DNA from: Fimenecus sp052169395
Lineage (GTDB): Bacteria > Bacillota > Clostridia > Oscillospirales > Acutalibacteraceae
NCBI GenBank assembly: GCA_052169395.1
Contig: JBQNCN010000002.1
Span: 124,001-188,000, forward strand
Reading direction: 5' to 3'
Length of the DNA stretch: 64,000 nucleotides
Every line of letters begins with the position of its first letter. Position 1 is the first letter of the stretch. Made by a program: the position numbers and the translations under genes. The notes beneath the pieces are model-generated. The model ran no database searches. It worked only from the letters and a program-made list of their open reading frames with translations, and was not told where the DNA came from. This document shows positions 43,484 through 53,416 of this stretch, in pieces.

Positions 43484-45472
43484 ATGGCATTTACAGAAAA
43501 TGAAGAAAATATCTTAAAAGAAAATCGGAATGAGATTTTGCCCGATACTCTTAATACAAAGGTTGATGAAGAATACGGAGCGAATCAGATTCAGATTTTA
43601 AAGGGTCTTGACGCTGTAAGAAAGCGTCCGGGTATGTATATAGGTTCTACGGGACCGAGGGGACTTCATCATCTTGTATATGAAATTGTGGATAACTCCA
43701 TTGATGAGGCACTTGCGGGATATTGCAGCGATATTGAGGTGGAAATTCTCCCGGAAGATATAATTACTGTCCGTGATAACGGAAGAGGTATTCCAACGGG
43801 CATAAATGAAGAAGAGGGAAAGCCCGCCGTTACGGTTGTGCTTACCGTACTTCATGCGGGAGGAAAATTCGGAGGTTCGGGATATAAGGTTTCAGGAGGT
43901 CTTCACGGTGTCGGTTCTTCAGTTGTAAACGCTCTTTCGGAGTGGTTTGAAGTTGAGGTTTCACAAAACGGGAATGTTTACAGGCAGCGTTTTGAAAGAG
44001 GCGAAATAAAGACGGAACTTGAAATTGTGGGAAAAACCGAAAAAACGGGAACATTTATACGTTTTAAGGCGGATCCTGAAATTTTTACGGAAACGACGGT
44101 TTATGAATTTGAAATACTTGAAAAACGCCTTCGTGAACAGGCTTTTCTAAATGCGGGGCTTAATATTTCTCTTAACGACAGGCGTGATGAAAATAATATA
44201 ATTGAGCAGAATTACTGTTATGAGGGCGGAGTTCGTTCCTTTGTAGATTATATAAATAAAGTGAGAGGACTCACGACGGTTCATGATGAAGTAATGGATT
44301 TTTCAATTGTCGAAGGAGATAAATCGGTTGAAATCGCTCTTTCTTATAATGACGGATATAATGAAATAATTTTAAGCTTTGCAAATAATGTGCGTACCGT
44401 TGACGGAGGAACTCATGAAACGGGCTTTAAAAATGCTCTCACAAGAGTTTTTAACGATTATGCCCGTAAATTTAAACTTTTAAAAGATGATGATAAAAAT
44501 CTTTCAGGTGATGATGTCCGTGAAGGAATAACGGCGGTAATTTCCGTAAAACTTACCGAGGCGCAATTTGAAGGACAGACGAAGGGCAAACTTGGAAATA
44601 CCGAAATGAGCGGTATGGTTTCAAAAATGCTCTATGATAAAATGACAACCTATCTTGAGGAAAATCCCTCAGTCGCAAAGGTTATTGTTCAAAAGGCTAT
44701 TGACGCTTCACATGCAAGGGAGGCGGCAAGAAAGGCAAGGGATACCGCAAGACGCAAAAGCGTGCTTGACAGCGCTTCTCTTCCGGGAAAGCTTGCCGAC
44801 TGCACAGACAACAATCCCGAAAATACCGAACTTTTTATTGTTGAGGGAGATTCGGCGGGAGGTTCCGCCAAAGGCGGAAGAGACAGAAATATTCAGGCGA
44901 TACTTCCGCTTTGGGGTAAAATGTTGAATGTTGAAAAGGCGAGAATTGATAAGGTAATAGGAAATGAAAAACTTACTCCCGTAATTCTTGCATTGGGAAC
45001 GGGAATAGGTTCGGAATTTGATATATCAAAACTGCGTTATCATAAAATTGTACTTATGGCGGATGCTGATGTTGACGGAGCGCATATCAGAACTCTTCTT
45101 TTGACATTTTTATTCAGATATATGAGGCCGCTTATTGAACAGGGCTATGTTTATATTGCTCAGCCGCCGCTTTATAAGGTTTCAAAGGGCAAAAAATTTG
45201 CCTATGCTTTTTCAGATGAAGAGAGAGATGAAAAGATGGAGGAACTTGGAGGTTCCTGTGATATTCAACGCTATAAAGGTCTTGGTGAAATGGATTCGCA
45301 GCAGCTTTGGGAAACAACGATGGATCCCAAAACAAGAATTATGCTTCGTGTAAATCTTGAGGATGCAATAGAGGCGGACGAAACATTCTCAATTCTTATG
45401 GGTGACAAGGTTGAACCGAGAAGAGAATTTATTACAAAGAACGCAAAGTTTGTTGAAAATCTTGATATTTAA
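43484..45472 (+). CDS. gyrB: DNA gyrase subunit B
   Basis: A 662-residue type II topoisomerase ATPase subunit. GHKL ATPase motifs include DNSIDEALAG, VRDNGRGIPTG and GGLHGVGSSVVNALS. The TOPRIM region has VEGDSAGGSAKGGRDR, the metal-binding MADADVDGAHI, and a C-terminal QRYKGLGEM. SD is weak. It sits 17 nt upstream of gyrA in one transcript. A canonical TGTGGATAA occurs inside the coding region at 43687, dictated by the conserved protein sequence. Confidence 0.98.
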   Translation: MAFTENEENILKENRNEILPDTLNTKVDEEYGANQIQILKGLDAVRKRPGMYIGSTGPRGLHHLVYEIVDNSIDEALAGYCSDIEVEILPEDIITVRDNGRGIPTGINEEEGKPAVTVVLTVLHAGGKFGGSGYKVSGGLHGVGSSVVNALSEWFEVEVSQNGNVYRQRFERGEIKTELEIVGKTEKTGTFIRFKADPEIFTETTVYEFEILEKRLREQAFLNAGLNISLNDRRDENNIIEQNYCYEGGVRSFVDYINKVRGLTTVHDEVMDFSIVEGDKSVEIALSYNDGYNEIILSFANNVRTVDGGTHETGFKNALTRVFNDYARKFKLLKDDDKNLSGDDVREGITAVISVKLTEAQFEGQTKGKLGNTEMSGMVSKMLYDKMTTYLEENPSVAKVIVQKAIDASHAREAARKARDTARRKSVLDSASLPGKLADCTDNNPENTELFIVEGDSAGGSAKGGRDRNIQAILPLWGKMLNVEKARIDKVIGNEKLTPVILALGTGIGSEFDISKLRYHKIVLMADADVDGAHIRTLLLTFLFRYMRPLIEQGYVYIAQPPLYKVSKGKKFAYAFSDEERDEKMEELGGSCDIQRYKGLGEMDSQQLWETTMDPKTRIMLRVNLEDAIEADETFSILMGDKVEPRREFITKNAKFVENLDI

Positions 45473-45489
45473 TAAGGGTAAGGCGGAAT

Positions 45490-48027
45490 ATGAGCGTAAA
45501 TAAGAAAAATGAGGGTCATCAGACGGAATATGTGCCGCTTGATGAACAGCATATAGTAAATGTTGAAATAAACAGGGAAATGAAAAAATCTTTCCTTGAT
45601 TATTCAATGTCGGTTATTATTGAAAGGGCGCTTCCCGATGTAAGAGACGGCTTGAAGCCCGTTCACAGAAGAATTTTATATACGATGTATGAAAACAACT
45701 TGTATCCTGAAAAAGCATACAGAAAATGTGCCGATACGGTAGGTTCGGTTTTAGGAAGATATCATCCGCACGGTGATGCCTCGGTTTATGATGCCATGGT
45801 TCGTCTTGCACAGGATTTTTCAATGCGCTATCCTCTTGTGGACGGACACGGAAACTTCGGTTCGATAGACGGCGACCCCGCCGCCGCATATCGTTATACA
45901 GAGTCGAGACTTACAAAGATGTCGATGAATATGATAACAAATATCGACAAGGAAACTGTAGACTGGATGTCAAACTATGACGATCGTTTAAAGGAGCCGA
46001 CAGTTTTAACCTCACGCTTTCCCAATCTTCTTGTAAACGGAAGTACGGGTATTGCCGTGGGTATGGCGACAAATATGCCGCCGCACAATTTAAGAGAAAT
46101 CGTTGACGGAATAAATCTGCTTGTTGAAAATCCCGAGGCGGAGCTTTCAGAAATAATGGAGTATATCAAAGGTCCGGATTTTCCGACGGCGGGAATTATA
46201 ATGGGTCGTTCGGGAATTCGTTCCGCTTATGCCACGGGCAGAGGAAAGATAACCCTGCGTGCAAGAACGGAAATTGTGGAGAATGAAAAGAGAGGACGCT
46301 TTGAAATTCACATAACGGAGCTGCCCTATCAGGTAAACAAGGCACGCCTTGCACAGCAGATTGCGGATGAGGCAAAGGAAAAACGAATTGAGGGTATAGC
46401 TGATGTTCAGGATTATTCTTCGGACAGAGCCGGAATGAATCTTGTGGTTATGCTTAAAAGAGATGCAAATCCTCAGGTGGTTTTAAATCAGCTTTTCAGC
46501 TTTACTCAGCTTCAGATAACCTTCGGCATAATAAACCTTGCGATTGTTGACGGCGAACCCAAGGTTCTTACATTAAAAGAACTTTTGGAAAATTATATCG
46601 CCTTTCAAAAAGAGATAATCACCAGAAGAACACTCTTTGACCTTAAAAAAGCGATGGACAGAAAGCATATTTTGGACGGTCTTGCAAGGGCGATTGACAT
46701 TGTGGATGAAATTATCGCTACGATAAGAGCCTGCAAGGGAGGTTCTTCAGAGGCAAAGACAGCCATAATGGAAAAATTTGATTTTGACGACCCTCAGGCA
46801 AGCGCCATTGTGGCTTTTCGTTTGGGACAGCTTGCAGGGCTTGAAATTCAGAAAATTCACGCTGAAATGGACGAGCTTAAAGCAAAAATTGAGGAATTTA
46901 ACGAGATTTTGTCATCGGAGGAAAAACTCAATGAAATCTTCCTTACCGAGCTTAATGAAATAAAGGATAAGTATGGCGACGACAGAAGAACGGAGCTTGA
47001 GACGGTTTCAGGAGAGGTGGATATTGAGGATCTTATTCCGAATATAGAAAGCGTCTTTACTCTTACGGAAATGGGTTACATCAAAAGACAGGAGCTTTCG
47101 GAATATCGTGCACAGAGGCGTGGAGGCAGAGGAGTTAAGGGTCTTACCAGGCGTGAGGACGACACCACCAGAATAATGATGACGACGATGTCGCACGACA
47201 GCATTCTGTTCTTCTCAAACTTCGGCAAGGCCTATCTTTTAAAGGGCTATCAGGTTCCCGAGGGGTCGAGGACCTCAAAGGGAATGAATATTGTAAATGT
47301 TCTTCCGCTTGAATCCGAGGAGCAGATAACCGCACTTCTCAAGGTTCCATCAGAGGATTTGGAAAAATATTATCTTACAATGGCTACAAAATTCGGAATT
47401 ATCAAGAGAACAAAACTTGACGCATTTAAGAATATCCGCAAAAACGGAATTTATGCGATGAATCTTGATGAGGATGATAAGCTGCTCTTTGTGGAAATTA
47501 CGGACGGCACAAAAAATCTTATGCTTGCAACCAAGAACGGAAAAGCAATAGCACTTAATGAAGAGAGCATAAGAGCGGTAGGAAGAACCGCAAGAGGAGT
47601 TCGTGCGATTAGGCTTTCAGAGGACGATATTCTTTCGGGAATGTGTGTGCTTGATGACAGCAGAAAGGTGCTTACAGTAAGTAAAACGGGCTTCGGCAGA
47701 CTTTCTGAAGTTTCGGAATATCGCATTCAGGGCAGAGGCGGCAAGGGTCTTATAAACTATAAGACTGAAAAATACGGTGAAGTTGCAGCTGTAAGAACGG
47801 CAACGGATGAAGATGATGTAATTATGATTTCAAGTGACGGAATTATAATCAGAATGCCGGTAAATTCCATAAACACCGTTTCAAGAACTTCAAAAGGTGT
47901 AAAGGTGATGAAAACTGCAGAAAATGAATTTGTTTCAGCGGTTTCGATAGTTCCCCATGAGGAAGATGAAGAAACCGAATTGTCGGAAAATGTGACGGAA
48001 AGAAGCACGGAAGATATAACTGAATAA
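45490..48027 (+). CDS. gyrA: DNA gyrase subunit A
   Basis: An 845-residue gyrase cleavage subunit. KKSFLDYSMSVIIERALPDVRDGLKPVHRR opens the breakage-reunion domain, AAAYRYTESRLTKM holds the catalytic tyrosine, and YRAQRRGGRGVKGL is the GyrA box that marks gyrase rather than topoisomerase IV. The C-terminal pinwheel repeats follow, ending in an acidic tail (HEEDEETELSENVTE). Confidence 0.98.
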   Translation: MSVNKKNEGHQTEYVPLDEQHIVNVEINREMKKSFLDYSMSVIIERALPDVRDGLKPVHRRILYTMYENNLYPEKAYRKCADTVGSVLGRYHPHGDASVYDAMVRLAQDFSMRYPLVDGHGNFGSIDGDPAAAYRYTESRLTKMSMNMITNIDKETVDWMSNYDDRLKEPTVLTSRFPNLLVNGSTGIAVGMATNMPPHNLREIVDGINLLVENPEAELSEIMEYIKGPDFPTAGIIMGRSGIRSAYATGRGKITLRARTEIVENEKRGRFEIHITELPYQVNKARLAQQIADEAKEKRIEGIADVQDYSSDRAGMNLVVMLKRDANPQVVLNQLFSFTQLQITFGIINLAIVDGEPKVLTLKELLENYIAFQKEIITRRTLFDLKKAMDRKHILDGLARAIDIVDEIIATIRACKGGSSEAKTAIMEKFDFDDPQASAIVAFRLGQLAGLEIQKIHAEMDELKAKIEEFNEILSSEEKLNEIFLTELNEIKDKYGDDRRTELETVSGEVDIEDLIPNIESVFTLTEMGYIKRQELSEYRAQRRGGRGVKGLTRREDDTTRIMMTTMSHDSILFFSNFGKAYLLKGYQVPEGSRTSKGMNIVNVLPLESEEQITALLKVPSEDLEKYYLTMATKFGIIKRTKLDAFKNIRKNGIYAMNLDEDDKLLFVEITDGTKNLMLATKNGKAIALNEESIRAVGRTARGVRAIRLSEDDILSGMCVLDDSRKVLTVSKTGFGRLSEVSEYRIQGRGGKGLINYKTEKYGEVAAVRTATDEDDVIMISSDGIIIRMPVNSINTVSRTSKGVKVMKTAENEFVSAVSIVPHEEDEETELSENVTERSTEDITE

Positions 48028-48031
48028 ACGG

Positions 48032-48068
48032 AAATTATCGCACAATATAAAATTGTGCGATAATTTTA
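48032..48068 (+). terminator. Terminator of gyrA
   Basis: 15-bp stem AAATTATCGCACAAT and its complement, loop ATAAA, then a T-rich tail. Confidence 0.8.
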
Positions 48069-48206
48069 TATTATATAATTTGTTTTTGTACGGCAAAAAG
48101 TGAAGGTTTTGTCGATAGCTGAAAAACACTGTAAAAACATTGGTGAAATTGGGACGGAATATATTTTTAAATTATTTGTTGAACGGTTTTTACAGTTGAA
48201 TAAAAC

Positions 48207-48236
48207 AAAAGGACGGTTTATTTGACCGTCCTTTTT
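48207..48236 (-). terminator. Bidirectional terminator between gyrA and the transglutaminase gene
   Basis: 11-bp stem AAAAGGACGGT/ACCGTCCTTTT, loop TTATTTG, with T-runs on both strands; it lies just after the leftward gene's stop. Confidence 0.85.
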
Positions 48237-48257
48237 ATTAAGTTAAGTTTTGAAAAC

Positions 48258-50603
48258 TTATTTCACGCCGTACCAGCCGATACCCTCATACTTCCAACCG
48301 AGAGATACGAGCCGGTCGTTTTCAACCTTGCTTTTTGTATAGTTGTGGTTGCAGGCAAAAGCGTTGGGATTGTACTGTCTGTAAAGCGGCACGCCCTTTG
48401 CGTCATCGCTGTACCAGCCGATACCTTCATACCTCCAACCGACTTTTACAAGATTGTTCTTTTCTTTTTTATCAAGAGTGTAGTGGTGCTCACCCGCATT
48501 CGGATTATAGAGTCTGTAAACGGGAGTATTTGAATAGCTTGGAGCCGTCCATCCTATGCCTTCATATTTCCAACCCAAACTTACAAGATGATTTTTTTCA
48601 GCCGTGTCTTTGGTGTAAAAATGCTCTCCGCTGTTGGGATTATACAGACGATACATTGAAATCTTTTTTACCGTAGGCTTAGGAGGTTTCTTTTGAGTGG
48701 TGTTTTGTGTCGCCTTTGTTGTTGAAGTCGGTTTTTTGGTAGTTGTTGTCGTCTTTTTTGTAGTGGTGGTTTTATTTGTGGTTGTCGGTTTTTTTGTTGT
48801 GGTGTTGAAGTCGATTGTCGCATCGGGATCGGGAATATCAATTCCGCCCGGATCGTCAATATCACCCGTTACTATTGTTATATCAGATTTTTTAGTGGTT
48901 GTTTGTTTTTTGGTGGTTGTGGTTGTATTTTCATAAACGGTAATATAATATGCGGCAAATCTTGCGCCGTAGGAAACCACAACTTCATTTTCACCCGGAG
49001 TCATATCGGGAGGAATTATATTAAAGCCTTTGTCAACAACGGATTCCGAACCGTCTTTATAATAGACTTTCAGCTTAAGTCCTTTTGTATCAAGGGGTTC
49101 TCCGACTTTATATTTTGTTTTTTGCGGAAGAGAGTCTATCTCTATGCCGTCAACGGAAAGTTGTTTGTCGGAAACATTTATTGTGATTTCGCCTAATTTT
49201 TGGTCGGGCTGACCGTTTACTTTATTTATATAAGAAATTTTATAGGTGCCGTTTTCCTTAAAGGTTGCAGTTGTTCTTATTTTACTTGAATTTTTTACAG
49301 TTTTTATTTCAGGGATATTGGGAGAAAAGGTATATTTCAATCCTATAGGATCAGACCATATAGGTTCAATCTCAGCCTTGAAAGTGAACGGAACATTCGG
49401 ATTTGCGGAAAAGTTGTTTCCACAGGGAAATACGAGTTTTGTATCGGGTGCCGTAATTTCGCTGTTAAAACCGTCAAAACGTCTGTATGATGACAAATGT
49501 TGAAGATTGATTGCAAAATATCCCCAATTTTCAAATTTGCTTTTTTCCGTTGTTTTGTTGCCGTTTGATATTTTATTCAGACTGTCATGTGTGGGATCGA
49601 ATTGGAGCCATCTTCCGTCAACATAGGCGGAAACCCACATATGATTGGAATCTTGAGGTTTGAAAATATCGTCGTTGTTGATTTCGGAGGTATAGGGAAT
49701 TGTATATCCGCCTACCTTTATTGCGGGAATGTTGGCGGCTTTAAGCATTGCCGCAAAAAGAGAGGCATAGCCGTCACAAACCGCAACTTTATTTTTAAAA
49801 ACGCTTTTTGCATCAAAGGGAGGTTTATTATTATTGTTTAAACTGTCATAGTCATAATAAACATTGTTTATTACAAAGTCATAAATGGCCTTTGTCTTTT
49901 CAAAATCGTTTTTAGCGTTTTTTATAAGTTCTTTTACAGTTGCTTTTATTTCCGCATCGTCACTTTGAATATTTTGTGTGGCTGAAAGTAAAAGATTTCT
50001 CTGTTCCGCCGTCATTTTTGACAACTGTTCCATATAATATTCATTTTGAAGAAAGGCCTTACTGTTATTATAATAAACGGCTTTTTCCGATACGTTTATG
50101 GGACCGACATAGTTTATGAGTTGGAAGTGAGTGTTATCTTCGGCACGAAAAATCATGAGAAGATGTTGTCCATCGGTGAAAAGATGGCGGCTTAAGGTGC
50201 ACGTTTCACCGCCTTTTACAATTTTGAGTTTTTTTATAGAGCCTTTTTCATCAACGGACTCTATCATATAACTGCCTGAAAATTTCGGGAAGGTGATTTC
50301 TATTTTATCACCGTAAATCTTTGTTTCAATATCGAGTTCGGAATATTCGGATGTGTGATGGCCCGAACCGTTTTTGCTTGTATCTATAAAAGAATAGATT
50401 TTTTCACGCAAGGCGGTTTTTGAAAGCTTTTTAACTTCTTTTTGGGTTAAGTTATGTGTTTTGTGAGTTTGTAAACTTGATTTATTGCCGACATTTTTGC
50501 TTTTATCTTCTTTTGCAAATACGGCAAAAGGAAGAATTGATAAAAGCATAATCAGTGAAAGCAAAGCTGAAATAAATTTTATTTTGTTTAAATTTGTTTT
50601 CAT
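48258..50603 (-). CDS. Secreted transglutaminase-like protein with Ig-like domain and DUF5648-type repeats
   Basis: 781 residues from MKTNLNKIKFIS, whose SD is AGGAGG; the frame is open 16 codons further but without SD. A signal peptide (about 1-30) is followed by a coiled/alpha region and a transglutaminase-like core with the triad Cys (KVAVCDGYASLFAAML), His (DSNHMWVSAYVDGRW) and Asp (FDPTHD). After that come an Ig-like domain (EPLDTKGLKLKVYYKDGS), a long Thr/Lys linker and three C-terminal repeats of about 47 residues (YRLYNPNSGEHFYT ... GWKYEGIGW) of the DUF5648 type. The catalytic triad is complete, so peptide crosslinking or proteolysis is possible. It is secreted without an anchor motif; the repeats may hold it at the surface. 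Confidence 0.88.
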   Translation of the reverse strand: MKTNLNKIKFISALLSLIMLLSILPFAVFAKEDKSKNVGNKSSLQTHKTHNLTQKEVKKLSKTALREKIYSFIDTSKNGSGHHTSEYSELDIETKIYGDKIEITFPKFSGSYMIESVDEKGSIKKLKIVKGGETCTLSRHLFTDGQHLLMIFRAEDNTHFQLINYVGPINVSEKAVYYNNSKAFLQNEYYMEQLSKMTAEQRNLLLSATQNIQSDDAEIKATVKELIKNAKNDFEKTKAIYDFVINNVYYDYDSLNNNNKPPFDAKSVFKNKVAVCDGYASLFAAMLKAANIPAIKVGGYTIPYTSEINNDDIFKPQDSNHMWVSAYVDGRWLQFDPTHDSLNKISNGNKTTEKSKFENWGYFAINLQHLSSYRRFDGFNSEITAPDTKLVFPCGNNFSANPNVPFTFKAEIEPIWSDPIGLKYTFSPNIPEIKTVKNSSKIRTTATFKENGTYKISYINKVNGQPDQKLGEITINVSDKQLSVDGIEIDSLPQKTKYKVGEPLDTKGLKLKVYYKDGSESVVDKGFNIIPPDMTPGENEVVVSYGARFAAYYITVYENTTTTTKKQTTTKKSDITIVTGDIDDPGGIDIPDPDATIDFNTTTKKPTTTNKTTTTKKTTTTTKKPTSTTKATQNTTQKKPPKPTVKKISMYRLYNPNSGEHFYTKDTAEKNHLVSLGWKYEGIGWTAPSYSNTPVYRLYNPNAGEHHYTLDKKEKNNLVKVGWRYEGIGWYSDDAKGVPLYRQYNPNAFACNHNYTKSKVENDRLVSLGWKYEGIGWYGVK

Positions 50604-50855
50604 GATATACCTCCTATTTTGTATTTTAACAATAAATTTATATGCTTGCAAGCAAGAAATAAAAGCACATTTACCGTATTTTATGAGGTTTTATGCGAAT
50701 TGACGGAGAAAAAATCAATTGTGTGAAATTTAAATTAATAACGGGATTTTAATGAACAAAAAAAGAAAAAATGTTCATTAATTTTATAAAAACAGTACAA
50801 ATGTACTATTGAAAAAAAATATAAATTTGATATATTAAAATTGATATATATCATA

Positions 50856-50955
50856 AAAGCTTTGTCGGCGCTTTATGCGGCTAAAGGGGAGAAGGTTCGA
50901 AGTCCTCTTGAGTGAATTTCGGATTTATGCCGCATAAAGTACGACTTAAAGCTTT
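50856..50955 (+). ncRNA. Long imperfect stem-loop, candidate structured RNA
   Basis: The arms AAAGCTTT-GTCG-CTTTATGCGGC (with 3 unpaired nt) and GCCGCATAAAG-CGAC-AAAGCTTT (with 2-nt bulges) give 23 base pairs around a 47-nt apical region. That region contains AGGGGA/TCCTCT, able to form an inner 6-bp stem. It lies about 100 nt upstream of the SPFH gene in a 450-nt spacer that otherwise looks empty. I recognise no Rfam family. Confidence 0.55.
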
Positions 50956-51053
50956 GAATAAAAAGAATGGAAAAAGTTTTTATCTTTTAATAATGATAAT
51001 TTTAAAATATTTGAACATAAGCGGTAAATCGCATAAAGATTAGGAGGATTATT

Positions 51054-52397
51054 ATGGGTCTTATTAAAGCGGGAGCAGGAGCTCTCGGCGGAACTCTGGC
51101 GGATCAGTGGAAGGAGTTTTTCTATTGTGACGCACTTGATAAAAATGTGATGGCGGTAAAAGGTCAAAAGCGCACAACCTCACGTTCTTCAAACACCAAA
51201 GGAAATGACAACATCATTTCAAACGGCTCGGGAATTGCGGTTGCTGACGGGCAGTGCATGATGATTGTGGAACAGGGCAAGGTTGTGGAATTTTGTGCCG
51301 AACCGGGTCAGTTTACTTATGACACCTCATCGGAACCTTCAATTTTTACGGGTTCTTTCGGTGACAGCCTTAAAAAAACTTTTCAAACCGTAGGCAAGCG
51401 CTTTACTTTCGGAGGAGATACGGGAAAGGATCAGCGTGTTTACTATTTTAACATGAAAGAGCTTATTGATAATAAGTTCGGAACGCCGAATCCCGTTCCG
51501 TTCAGAGTTGTCGATTCAAGAATTATGCTTGATATTGATGTTTCGCTGCGTTGTTCGGGTGTTTATTCATATAAAATCACCGACCCTATGCTTTTTTATA
51601 CGAATGTTTGCGGAAACATTGAACAGGAATATACAAGAGATGAGCTTGACAGTCAGCTTAAAACCGAATTTATAAGCGCACTTCAGCCCGCTTTTGCGAA
51701 GCTTTCCGACCTGGAGATTCGTCCGAATCAAATTATTTCACACAATACCGAACTTGAACAGGCGATGAATACGGCGCTTTCGGAAAAATGGAGCAATTTA
51801 AGAGGTCTCAGCGTTGTTTCAGTTGCCATAGGTTCGGTAACGCTGCCCGAAGAAGATCAGCAGATGATTAAGGACGCACAGAAACAGGCACAGAGCGCAT
51901 TTTTCCTGAGCGACCCGACAAAAGCCGGTGCGGCGCTGGTAGGTGCACAGGCGGAGGCCATGAAAGCGGCGGCTTCAAACGAGGGCGGCGCAATGAACGG
52001 CTTTATAGGTATGGGCATGGCGATGAATGCAGGCGGCGGAATGAACGCACAGAATCTTTTTGCTATGGGTCAGCAAAATCAGCAGCAGCCTATGCAGCAG
52101 CAGGCACCCGTTCAGCAGGCGCCTCAGGGAAAGCCCTGCCCACAGTGCGGAACAATGGTTTCGGGCAAATTTTGCACGAACTGCGGCACACAAATGCCTT
52201 CTGAAAGTGCAGGTTGGACCTGTTCGTGCGGTACGGTAAATACGGGTAAATTCTGTCAGAACTGCGGTTCAAAAAAGCCTGAGGCACAGGCAAGCTATAA
52301 GTGCAGCGATTGCGGTTTTGTACCTGAGGATCCGCACAATCCTCCCAAATTCTGTCCGCAGTGCGGAAGTCCTTTTAACGAAGAAGATAAAATTTAA
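51054..52397 (+). CDS. SPFH-domain protein with C-terminal zinc ribbons (YdjI-like)
   Basis: A 447-residue protein. It opens MGLIKAGAGALGGTLADQWKEFFYCDALDKN, as in YdjI/'virion core' SPFH proteins. The SPFH region covers about residues 60-290. Then a Gln/Met-rich linker leads to three zinc ribbons: CPQCGTMVSGKFCTNCGTQ, CSCGTVNTGKFCQNCG and a final CSDCG...CPQCG. SD AGGAGG precedes it. It heads a co-directional group with a DUF4428 protein, a zinc-ribbon membrane protein, a TPM protein and a TM2 protein. In Bacillus the SPFH gene belongs to the ydjFGHI (PspA homologue) operon; no PspA is found here. Confidence 0.85.
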   Translation: MGLIKAGAGALGGTLADQWKEFFYCDALDKNVMAVKGQKRTTSRSSNTKGNDNIISNGSGIAVADGQCMMIVEQGKVVEFCAEPGQFTYDTSSEPSIFTGSFGDSLKKTFQTVGKRFTFGGDTGKDQRVYYFNMKELIDNKFGTPNPVPFRVVDSRIMLDIDVSLRCSGVYSYKITDPMLFYTNVCGNIEQEYTRDELDSQLKTEFISALQPAFAKLSDLEIRPNQIISHNTELEQAMNTALSEKWSNLRGLSVVSVAIGSVTLPEEDQQMIKDAQKQAQSAFFLSDPTKAGAALVGAQAEAMKAAASNEGGAMNGFIGMGMAMNAGGGMNAQNLFAMGQQNQQQPMQQQAPVQQAPQGKPCPQCGTMVSGKFCTNCGTQMPSESAGWTCSCGTVNTGKFCQNCGSKKPEAQASYKCSDCGFVPEDPHNPPKFCPQCGSPFNEEDKI

Positions 52398-52406
52398 AAG
52401 GAGTGT

Positions 52407-53408
52407 ATGAAAATGGGACTCTTTGAGAAAAAAGAATGCAATCTTTGCGGAGGCAAATGTAATCCGCTTACAAGAAAAAAGCTTTCAGACGGCTATCTTT
52501 GTTCAGACTGCAAAAAGAAATTGAGTTCTCTTACGGACGGTTGGAAAACAAGAACGGTTTCGGATGTTAAAACTCACCTTGCCGCAAGAGAGGGGAACAG
52601 ACAGAAATATGCAAGGTTTAATACTTCGGCAACTGCGGGAGGTGCGGAAAATTCTTTAAATGCGGATTTTCAAAACGGCTGGTTCGTTTTTGCAATTCAA
52701 AATGACGACTATCGAAGCGGAAACCCCGAAGTCTTTGATTTTTCTCAGCTGCAGGACTTTTGGCTTGAAGAGGAGTATCACATTGAAACGGATTCGGATG
52801 GAGACGGAATCCCCGACAGCAGAGATGATTTTGACAACGGTACACCCTCTTTTGCAAACCGTATGTTCCAAAATCAGATGAACAACAGCATGGTAAACGT
52901 TCCGCTTGCGGCACAGCCTTTTGTAAGGAGGAACAACTCATATTCTTCAAACGGAGTGAAAGAGATAACGGGAATCAAGGCGTGTTTCAAGGTTTCACAC
53001 CCCTATATAACAAGGCCGATATCATTTAAAGCGGGCGGCACGGGCTTCGGGATGAATTCGATGTCGGGTGCAAACAATATGGCGCTTATGAATGCTTATG
53101 AAACGGGCGTTCAGGTTATGCAGCTTTGTCAGCAGATTAAACAGGGCGGTATGCGGCAGCCTATGGGCAATACGGGTTATCAAAATCAGCCCATGAACAA
53201 TATGAATTATCAAAATCAGCCTATGGGCAATATGGGAGTGCAGCAGAACTTTCAAAATCAGCAGATGCCTAATAATCAGATGAACTGTGGAAATCAGCCC
53301 ATGGCAAATCAGGCGGCACCGGCAGCGGCGGCATTCTGTTCCGCTTGCGGTTCAAGAGTGGCTGCGGGAGCGGCTTTCTGTTCGTCATGCGGTAATAAGA
53401 TAGGATAG
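52407..53408 (+). CDS. DUF4428 / zinc-ribbon protein with Asn/Gln/Met-rich linker
   Basis: A 333-residue cytosolic protein. The N-terminal CNLCGGKCNPLTRKKLSDGYLCSDCKKKL is a DUF4428-type zinc module. A domain of about 90 residues follows, with DSDGDGIPDSRDD (about 129-141), a thrombospondin-type-3/EF-hand-like calcium loop. Next are a strand-rich part and then three imperfect copies of the ~11-residue repeat NxxYQNQPMxN. The C-terminus is a zinc ribbon, FCSACGSRVAAGAAFCSSCG. No catalytic motif is seen. A role as a binding or scaffold partner of the SPFH protein is an inference from context. Confidence 0.75.
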   Translation: MKMGLFEKKECNLCGGKCNPLTRKKLSDGYLCSDCKKKLSSLTDGWKTRTVSDVKTHLAAREGNRQKYARFNTSATAGGAENSLNADFQNGWFVFAIQNDDYRSGNPEVFDFSQLQDFWLEEEYHIETDSDGDGIPDSRDDFDNGTPSFANRMFQNQMNNSMVNVPLAAQPFVRRNNSYSSNGVKEITGIKACFKVSHPYITRPISFKAGGTGFGMNSMSGANNMALMNAYETGVQVMQLCQQIKQGGMRQPMGNTGYQNQPMNNMNYQNQPMGNMGVQQNFQNQQMPNNQMNCGNQPMANQAAPAAAAFCSACGSRVAAGAAFCSSCGNKIG

Positions 53409-53416
53409 GTGTTTTT

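Noticed and set aside
43687..43695. Canonical DnaA box TGTGGATAA inside gyrB
   Set aside because: It encodes the invariant IVDNSIDEA segment and is a single copy; not part of a cluster.
48697..48936. Val-rich open frame opposite the Thr/Lys linker
   Set aside because: Antisense of ACA/AAA codon repeats, giving a Val/Phe artefact.
50882..50928. tRNA-like T-loop (GGTTCGAAGTCC)
   Set aside because: No acceptor, D-arm or anticodon arm fits; the base pairs belong to the larger stem-loop.
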